DNA from: Leishmania mexicana MHOM/GT/2001/U1103
Taxonomy: Eukaryota; Euglenozoa; Kinetoplastea; Trypanosomatida; Trypanosomatidae
Assembly: GCF_000234665.1 (NCBI RefSeq)
Contig: NC_018336.1
Location: 289,069-353,068, forward strand
Length of the DNA stretch: 64,000 bases
Reading direction: 5' to 3'
The notes under the pieces were generated by a model. The model saw nothing but the letters and a program-made list of their open reading frames with translations. It was not told the DNA's origin and made no database searches. Made by a program: the position numbers and the translations under genes. Below, one piece after another: positions 57,792-64,000 of the stretch. Within the stretch, counting starts at the first letter, position 1. Each line of letters begins with the position of its first letter.

Positions 57792-58223
57792 ATGGCATCG
57801 CTGAAGGAACGCGACACGATGGTGCCGGCTGAGATCGAGGCAGGCGTCGCAGCCTCAGGCCCGGCAGAGATCTCTGCTGAGGAGCTGCACAAGATTCTCA
57901 ACTCCCCTGAGCACGCGTCGGTGGTGGTGGTGGTGGACGTGCGCAACGCGGATGAGTACGCCTCCTTTCACATCCCCGGGAGCATCAACAAGCCCTTCCA
58001 AGAGCTGAACTTTGCCCAGTTAGTGGACGAGGCGGCCCCGCACACGAATCACGCAGCGCAAATGCTGGTGTTCGTGTCTGCGCAAAGTCCCGACGTGGAT
58101 GATCTGGCGGCGCGCGAGTACATCAACGAGTACGAGATGTCACACGCCGCTCCCCCAACGAAGGACTCGGTTCGAGTGTTGCTGGGTGGCCTCTATACTT
58201 GGTTCCAGATCTACTCCGCGTAA
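57792..58223 (+). CDS. Rhodanese/CDC25-like single-domain protein lacking the active-site Cys
   Basis: 143 aa. Residues ~26-141 follow the rhodanese fold: ISAEELHKIL, VVVVDVRNADEYASFHIPGS (45-64), AQMLVFVSAQS (89-99), and LLGGLYTWFQ near 130-139 at the place of the usual GGxxxW. The DVR and HIPGS motifs are textbook. In CDC25/ACR2-type relatives the loop after the fourth strand starts with HC; here that place reads V95-S96, so the catalytic cysteine is replaced by Ser and there is no other Cys in the protein. It cannot act as a sulfur transferase, arsenate reductase or Cys phosphatase by the known mechanism. It may be a binding module or use another chemistry. No targeting signal is obvious. 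Confidence 0.85.
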   Translation: MASLKERDTMVPAEIEAGVAASGPAEISAEELHKILNSPEHASVVVVVDVRNADEYASFHIPGSINKPFQELNFAQLVDEAAPHTNHAAQMLVFVSAQSPDVDDLAAREYINEYEMSHAAPPTKDSVRVLLGGLYTWFQIYSA

Positions 58224-59606
58224 ACTCAAAAGGATGAAAAGGAACAGCGAGGGAGAGGAGCGAAATGTAGGCAAGGTCGCGCGCGGCCTCCCCGTGTATC
58301 CGAGCGCCTGCATACACACACGCAAACAGGAAACGGAAAAGCACAGAGAGGGCTGAAGCGAACCCCCTTCCCTTCCGCATCTTCCTATGCACGTGGAGCT
58401 GTCGTTTGGCTTGCGTCCGTGTGTTCTTTGCCCGATCTCCTCTAGGTCCTTTGTTGGTCTTTCTTTGGGACCACGCACTGCCGTGGCACGTCCCAGCGAC
58501 CCACTCGCTCACTCTTTTTCTGCGGTGACTCTCTTTCGTTTTTATCCAGGAATGGTATCTGTGCAGCTGCCTAGTATCGGCACGCTTGTGCGGGTGTGTG
58601 CATGGTGACTCGTGTCGAAGTCTCTCGTCGCTTCACTTCGCCTTCCTCCCCCCCCCCAAATGTCATGTCACTGGCGCTCTTGCCTCCATCACATTTATGT
58701 GCTGTCTTTTCGTGGGTCTGCCGCTCCAGACAGTCGCGCTCTGCGTCTCCCCACCCCCGCCCCTCACGCGCACGCACACGAGCATTTTCGTCTGCAACGT
58801 CCCATTTCACCCCCTCACCTCCTCACCAAACACATCTTGGATGTAAATACATGTGTGTCGTATTCTTTTTTCTTTTCTGGGACCCATAAAACAATCCCAA
58901 CGAAACACAAAAGAAAAATAAACAAGAAGGCCTCCTTGTTGCACGCGCCGTTCGGGCGTCTGTGAGTGGATGTGAGGATGTATGCCTGTTCGTCACGCCC
59001 CCCTCCCCTCTCTCTCTCTCTCTCTCGGTGTTGTTGCGTCTTTCTGTTGTGTCGATGTGTTTTACAGATACGCCTTTTTCCGTGTGTTTAGTGGTTCTTT
59101 TTTCTGTCTTCATTTTCTTCGATCCCTTCGGCAGGCGGCACCTTCTCCTCACCTCCCCCTTACACACACACACACACACACAGACGTCTCATCTCTCTCG
59201 CGCACTGAGTCAGGCGGACGCACCCGCGCACTTGCTCGATCTTTGGTGAAAATGGGCCTATGCATGTTCTGCTAAGGGCCACCGACGAAGCGGGACGTCG
59301 GAGAAAGGAAAGGAGAACAGCCTGAGCACCAAGATCGGCAGCCGCACCTCGTAGTCTCTTGTCTTTTGGCGTCTCGCGCGTCCCCTGGACCGCGGCGGCT
59401 CGCGGTGATGGTTTTATAACCCGGTATATGGTAAGGTGCTGGCGCGATGGAAATGGCGAGAGCTCAGCGAAACAGACCAACAAACACGGAGGGTTCAGAA
59501 GGCGCCGGGGCTCCGCGAACTTGTTGCCCTCACACACGCGCGCAAGCCTCCCGCGTATGTATATGTACACGAAAAAAAAGGCATGTCTTCCATGCGATGA
59601 GACTCC

Positions 59607-59632
59607 GTGTGTGTGTGTGTGTGTGTGTGTGT
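59607..59632. repeat. GT microsatellite
   Basis: Thirteen GT units in the gene-free stretch before the DGAT2-like gene. Confidence 0.9.
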
Positions 59633-60758
59633 GAAGGGTTCTTTTTTTTGCGTGTGGGCGGGTATGCGTCATCTTCATCCTGTTCCGCTTGCAGCGACAT
59701 CGTTGAGGCCATTCGCTTGGGATCATATATTAGGCTCCTCGTCATTGCCTGGGCCCCCAACTCTGTTTTCTTTCGATATGCCGAGCAGCCAAATAAAAAA
59801 AAACGGAGCCACGCGAAACAGCAAAACAAACGAAAAAGGAAACACGTTGACAAAGACGGAGCGCAATGGCCACTCAGGTGTGAGGAGGTGCCGCCAGCGC
59901 CTTCCTCTCCCCTGCCCATCACCACATGTTTCTGTTTTGTATGTGTGTGTGTGTTTTCGCCAGTGACGTGGACGAGTCGAGGAAGTAGCTTTCCCTTCGC
60001 CACCTGGGATAAGCGAGAGGTACACACTCTGCGGTAGCAGGAGCTGGCGCAGACGCATGTAGGGGTGGCGAGGCAGAGATGCGAAGTGCTCATCGAGCAC
60101 CCAAAAGGCGCACTCCCGGTCACGACCCTTGACTGTCAAAGGGATCTCGACTGGTACGGTCGTGAATGTGCGCTGCTGCTCATCACAGCCTCCCCCTTCT
60201 CGCCCCTTAATTCCACACTGCTCATCTTTCTCTCTCTCTCACGCATTCCCTGCTTGCCGTATGCCATCGCACGCGCGTGCTGAACGGCATTGCCCCTTGT
60301 CCGGCATCACGCATGCGGCTGCGTGTGGCGGCTGCGTAGATACGTGCGAAGCGCTCTCATTCGATCACTCCACAGCTGCGCGCAACCATCTCGTTGTTTC
60401 TGTCAAACTCCTCCCGCCCCCATTCGTTGGGGAGCCGAGTGGGGGTGTCATATTACCGTCCCATCGGTCACCACAGGTATCCGAAACCTGCATTTCACGC
60501 ATCCAATACACTCCCTGCTCGGTGCGGTACATCTTAGAGCGGGGGGCGGGGGTTGGCAAATTGCGAGGACTTGCGTGCCCTTTTTTTCTTGCTGCTCACC
60601 ACTTACACCTCCTCCGTACACTCGCTTGTACGCTCACCGAACTTCTGCTCCTGCATCCACGAAGGAGAGGCTGGGCACCCACTCAACTATGTGTGTGTGT
60701 GTGTCTTCGAGAAAAAGGATCGTCCCCTCCGCTCTGCTCCTCTTCGCTCTTGTCGTGG

Positions 60759-60760
60759 AG
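60759..60760 (+). promoter_or_regulatory. Candidate spliced-leader acceptor AG for the DGAT2-like gene
   Basis: First AG after the T/C run at 60723-60752; 161-nt genomic 5'UTR to ATG 60922. Confidence 0.35.
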
Positions 60761-60921
60761 TCGCGACGGTGTGTCGTAGACTGGGCATGCGTGTGGTTTA
60801 CACAGAAAACACCGCTGCCGCTGCGCAACATACGCGGAAGAACGAGCGGGGAAAGCCCCGTCAGCCCCACGAGCAGAGGCGCACGTGCTTCTCTGTGGTT
60901 CTCTTCGACTGGTAACCAACA

Positions 60922-63900
60922 ATGTCGTTCACGGTTTTTCTTCTTCTGTTTGTCGCTGTCGTGGTGCTGCCGCTGTTCTCCTTTCTGCGCAACGGCGCCA
61001 TCCTGCGCGGCGGCGCGGTTCCTGCAGCGCAGGGCCCGGGCAAGGGCATCCGCAGCTCCTTCATCATCGCCCTTCGTGGCAGCAAGTCGCCCTTCTCGCT
61101 AGCGAAGCGCAGCAGGGCAGCGCCGGCCTTTACAGATGCGGCGCTGAACTCGGCCACGTCGGACAGCGGGACGCTAGCCCTCGGCAGTCCTGTCTCCCCC
61201 TACAGCCAAAGCAGAGAGCTGTTCCTGCAGGCGCGGCGGAAGGCAGATATGGAAAAGCAGCGGCAACGGCTGCTGCAGGCCAATGGCCAGCCTGCTGCAG
61301 CAGCGGATGCCCAGTCCACACCTCCCGCCTCCTCCGGCGTCACCTCGGCGTGGGATCAGAAGCAGCTCTCTGCCGATGACAATATCCGTCTCGTCTTCCT
61401 CTTCACACTCGCGGTCCCGACCTTCGCGTTTTGGTACTGCAACCTGCGCGTGATGGTGCCGAGGGTACTGCTGTGGATTCATCGGCACTGCCGAAGCACC
61501 AACAAGGCGGCTCCTATGGAAGTACACTGTCAGGCGCTTTTCCCGGTTCCACTTGCTGAGCTGATACTCGGCCTTGGCTGTGTCGCGCTCGTGTGGTACG
61601 CTCGTTTTGTCTACCTGGATCACCGGGATAAGGATGTGAGCCTGAAGCGGCACAACAAGCGGTGGTTTGACCGCGCGGTGAACTGGTTCAAGTTCTGCGT
61701 GTACCGGCGGTACGTCGACTGCCAGTGCCGTTTGTGGAAACGCTACTTCTCCCTGCAGCTGGTGCCGGCATATGGCCCACTGCCGCTGTTCCTGTTTCCA
61801 GGTGAGGCGGGGGCCGGTGAGCGAGGTCAGGCCGCGGAGAGCGGCCACACCTCTATGCGCGCGTTTGGTGTGGTCTCAGCCACCCGACACAACCCGTTCT
61901 TTATCTCCGCCTCGACAAATGACGTACCGTCCCCGACGGACACGCCGTTCACAGCTGTGCCCTCCATGGAGCGCCACGAGTCGCCACTCAGCCTCGGGAG
62001 GCAGACCCCCGGCAACACCGTCGGAACAGCGCCGGGTAACGCATCGGCAACAAAGCCGCACAAGGGCTACGATGACAATAGCGGCGATGACTGGGACGAG
62101 GAGGAGCGTAGGCTCCTGCGGCCGCGCCACCGCCGTACCCCCACCACCCCGACGAGGCCGCCGTCGAAACAGCGTTGTGACGTGAACGGCCAGCCCGGCG
62201 AGCTGCATGCGCGTCAGTCCTCTGTTTCGTTCTCCTCCTCGGAGGTGTTGCCGGACTGCCCCCCGCCGCCACCGCCACCAAAGCCGCCGGCGATGCGACG
62301 CGCTCACTACTTCTTCGCTGCCCACCCGCACGGCATCCTTCCCTGGTGCTGCTGCGTGAACATGATCAGCAACATCACACACCGTGACGAGAAGCTCTTT
62401 CTAGACAACCGCGATATGGTACTCCATCCTCGCGACGCGCCGCACATTTCGGTGCTCTCAGAGCCGGGGCAGCAGTCGTCGTCGTCGCTGCCACGCGCAG
62501 CGAACACCTTCACAACGAGTAGCACCCGTGCCATCCCCCCCATCTCCGGCCTAACTCTGGGCCCCTCTGGGTCGCCAACCACCGTCGCCGTGGAAGGCTC
62601 GACTGGTGCTGACTCGGCAGGTGGTGGTATGGCGTACGCGAAGGGGCGCTACTATGTCTACGACCCCTTCTTCAAGAAATTCGTGCTTCGTCCCTATAAG
62701 GACGAGGCGGTTCCAGTGACGCCGGCGGACGCGGAGGTGTACCGCCGGCGCCTTCGCACCGCGCAGGCGAAGCGTGATGCCGCATCCCTAAAGAAAGAAG
62801 CCGGCGCCGGTGCAGCCTCGACACGCGCCAGGGCTCTGCGCCGCCAAATCAAGATTCGCATACGCGCCGTGGTCGCCACTTTCCCCTTCTATGTCCCCCT
62901 CATGCGCGAAGTCTACATGTTTTACGGTTACATGGACGCCTCGTACGAGACGTGCAAGCGTGTGTTGCTGTACAACAACAGCACCCAGCGGGAGCGAGAG
63001 GGCGTGCCTCCTGTCACGCCGGCCTTCCCTCGGAAAGTCGAGTTCACCACGGGTGCGAAAGATTGTGGCATAGGCGACGGCGATGCCAGCGACGACGAGT
63101 ACGATGAGAGCGCCTATCCTGATGACCTCAACCACTTGCTGCTGTTCCCGGGTGGCGCTTCCGAGGCTCTTTTATCCTCGGCTCACGGTCCTGCTCGTCT
63201 GCTGCTGCGACGCCGCAAAGGCTTTCTGCGCTTGACCATCCACACACAGAGTGGGCTCGTGCCCGTGTACACCTTTGGGGAGACGGACTATTTTGAGCAG
63301 CGCAGCTCCGCCACCACGCGGCACGCGACCCCAGTTGACGACGACGAGGGTTCGACATACATGTCTCGGCAGGGGCCGGTGGCAGACGCTCTCTCGAGAC
63401 CAGACTCCATGAGCGGCGACGGAGTGGCACCTCAGACGGCGCCCAATGCGTCACCGCGGTCGAAAGAGGAGCAGCGGATGCACCGTCACCCGCTCCAGAA
63501 TGGCCCGACCGCAGGACAACGCGGCGATGGCACCTCAGCTTCGGGTCCAACTAACCGCGGCGGTGATAACACCTCATCCACAGGCACCACACCACCGAAC
63601 ATCGTGAGCCCTCCCTGCCAGCCACCTCCTAGCGGCACCACATTCACGTCCCCAGCGCTGTCGCCCATCGCCGAAGCGCTCTGCAAGGTGCACCAACACG
63701 AATCATGGAAGGATCGGGGGAGGAGACTGCTGAGGGAAGAGGGCGAGGCGTGGGGCCGGAATGAGCGGTCGCCAACACCGCTGCACGTACAGGCGTTATC
63801 CTTGGAAAAACGACACGAAAGCGGCAACACCGCAGCCTCGCTGAGGGAGCTCGAGGCGGCGACAATGGTAAGCCACGAGACGAGTTTATCGGAGAAGCCG

Positions 63901-64000
63901 CAGGACGGCCTCCCTTCTGTTTCCAAGCAGCTAGCCCAGAAGCACGCAGCAAAGACGGAGGTCAAGGTGGTGGCGGCCTCCTCGCCCTCCACCGTCAGCC
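60922..64000 (+). CDS. Diacylglycerol acyltransferase, DGAT2 type, 5' part; 3' end outside the window
   Basis: At least 1026 codons, open to the window end. ATG 60922 follows an in-frame TAA at 60913, so the start is firm. Residues 2-21 and ~156-176 are membrane helices. The DGAT2 hallmark HPHG is at 468-471 (HYFFAAHPHGILPWCC), and the FPGGASEAL motif is at 742-750, followed by RRKGFLRLTIHTQSGLVPVY and FGETDYFEQ. DGAT2 enzymes esterify diacylglycerol with acyl-CoA at the ER to make storage triacylglycerol; close relatives make wax or sterol esters. The usual length is 350-390 aa. Here Ser/Pro/Thr-rich insertions fill ~295-460 and much of 495-735, and another long one follows the FGETDYF motif to the window end. 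The GRG-type C-terminal motifs must lie beyond. Substrate choice cannot be read from the sequence. Confidence 0.9.
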   Translation, partial: MSFTVFLLLFVAVVVLPLFSFLRNGAILRGGAVPAAQGPGKGIRSSFIIALRGSKSPFSLAKRSRAAPAFTDAALNSATSDSGTLALGSPVSPYSQSRELFLQARRKADMEKQRQRLLQANGQPAAAADAQSTPPASSGVTSAWDQKQLSADDNIRLVFLFTLAVPTFAFWYCNLRVMVPRVLLWIHRHCRSTNKAAPMEVHCQALFPVPLAELILGLGCVALVWYARFVYLDHRDKDVSLKRHNKRWFDRAVNWFKFCVYRRYVDCQCRLWKRYFSLQLVPAYGPLPLFLFPGEAGAGERGQAAESGHTSMRAFGVVSATRHNPFFISASTNDVPSPTDTPFTAVPSMERHESPLSLGRQTPGNTVGTAPGNASATKPHKGYDDNSGDDWDEEERRLLRPRHRRTPTTPTRPPSKQRCDVNGQPGELHARQSSVSFSSSEVLPDCPPPPPPPKPPAMRRAHYFFAAHPHGILPWCCCVNMISNITHRDEKLFLDNRDMVLHPRDAPHISVLSEPGQQSSSSLPRAANTFTTSSTRAIPPISGLTLGPSGSPTTVAVEGSTGADSAGGGMAYAKGRYYVYDPFFKKFVLRPYKDEAVPVTPADAEVYRRRLRTAQAKRDAASLKKEAGAGAASTRARALRRQIKIRIRAVVATFPFYVPLMREVYMFYGYMDASYETCKRVLLYNNSTQREREGVPPVTPAFPRKVEFTTGAKDCGIGDGDASDDEYDESAYPDDLNHLLLFPGGASEALLSSAHGPARLLLRRRKGFLRLTIHTQSGLVPVYTFGETDYFEQRSSATTRHATPVDDDEGSTYMSRQGPVADALSRPDSMSGDGVAPQTAPNASPRSKEEQRMHRHPLQNGPTAGQRGDGTSASGPTNRGGDNTSSTGTTPPNIVSPPCQPPPSGTTFTSPALSPIAEALCKVHQHESWKDRGRRLLREEGEAWGRNERSPTPLHVQALSLEKRHESGNTAASLRELEAATMVSHETSLSEKPQDGLPSVSKQLAQKHAAKTEVKVVAASSPSTVS

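Larger units (their letters stand above)
58224..60921. other. Long intergenic region (2.7 kb) and DGAT2 5' leader
   Basis: No convincing gene is seen. It holds CA repeats at 59162-59181, a GT run at 59607-59632, T/C tracts at 59002-59027 and 60574-60660, and a T/C run at 60723-60752 followed by AG 60759-60760, a possible acceptor for the last gene. Confidence 0.55.

Noticed and set aside
1..64000. CRISPR arrays, bacterial operons, viral genes
   Set aside because: No regularly spaced direct repeats and no ribosome-binding sites. The bacterial-type enzymes sit singly among eukaryotic genes with splice signals.

Overview
The window looks like nuclear DNA of a trypanosomatid, most likely Leishmania or a close Leishmaniinae relative. 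It is GC-rich and has no recognisable introns. Every supportable gene lies on the + strand, as expected of one polycistronic transcription unit. Long intergenic stretches are full of polypyrimidine tracts followed by AG (spliced-leader acceptor signals), CA/GT and TA microsatellites, and dispersed ~575-bp repeats that resemble SIDER retroposons. The 40S ribosomal protein S3 and a bacterial-type nicotinate phosphoribosyltransferase are recognisable at once. Species and chromosome cannot be fixed from sequence reading alone. Starts were placed on ATG codons. Where a strong polypyrimidine-AG lies upstream, the next in-frame ATG was preferred.

Layout. 0-17.8 kb: 3' part of a 2,4-dienoyl-CoA reductase, a SIDER-like copy (A), an AlkB-fold-like protein, a large probable mitochondrial unknown, a membrane-anchored sulfotransferase-4-like protein, a 492-aa unknown with a SAP-like segment, a GET1/WRB-like membrane protein and a small TIM chaperone. 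17.8-33 kb: a J-domain multi-membrane protein, repeat copy B, a 117-aa unknown, RPS3, an 882-aa unknown preceded by coupled uORFs, a short repeat relic (E), a CxxC...CxxC basic protein and copy C. 33-47.6 kb: an FIBP-like protein, a giant WD40 protein whose frame stays open for 177 codons past its stop, a small overlapping ORF, copy D and the nicotinate phosphoribosyltransferase. 47.6-64 kb: an RS/WW-domain protein, a divergent Skp1-like protein, a rhodanese/CDC25-like protein lacking its cysteine, and the 5' part of a DGAT2-type acyltransferase with very large insertions, cut by the window end.

The genes do not form a pathway, which is normal for a trypanosomatid transcription unit. They span mitochondrial import and fatty-acid oxidation, NAD salvage, lipid synthesis, translation, RNA processing and protein insertion. 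Points worth following up are: several enzyme-fold proteins that appear to have lost catalytic residues; the WD40 stop codon with coding-like sequence beyond it; the mosaic pattern of diagnostic bases among the four repeat copies; and trans-splice/uORF arrangements that could alter protein N-termini or translation. No CRISPR array, tRNA, rRNA, viral gene or toxin gene was recognised.
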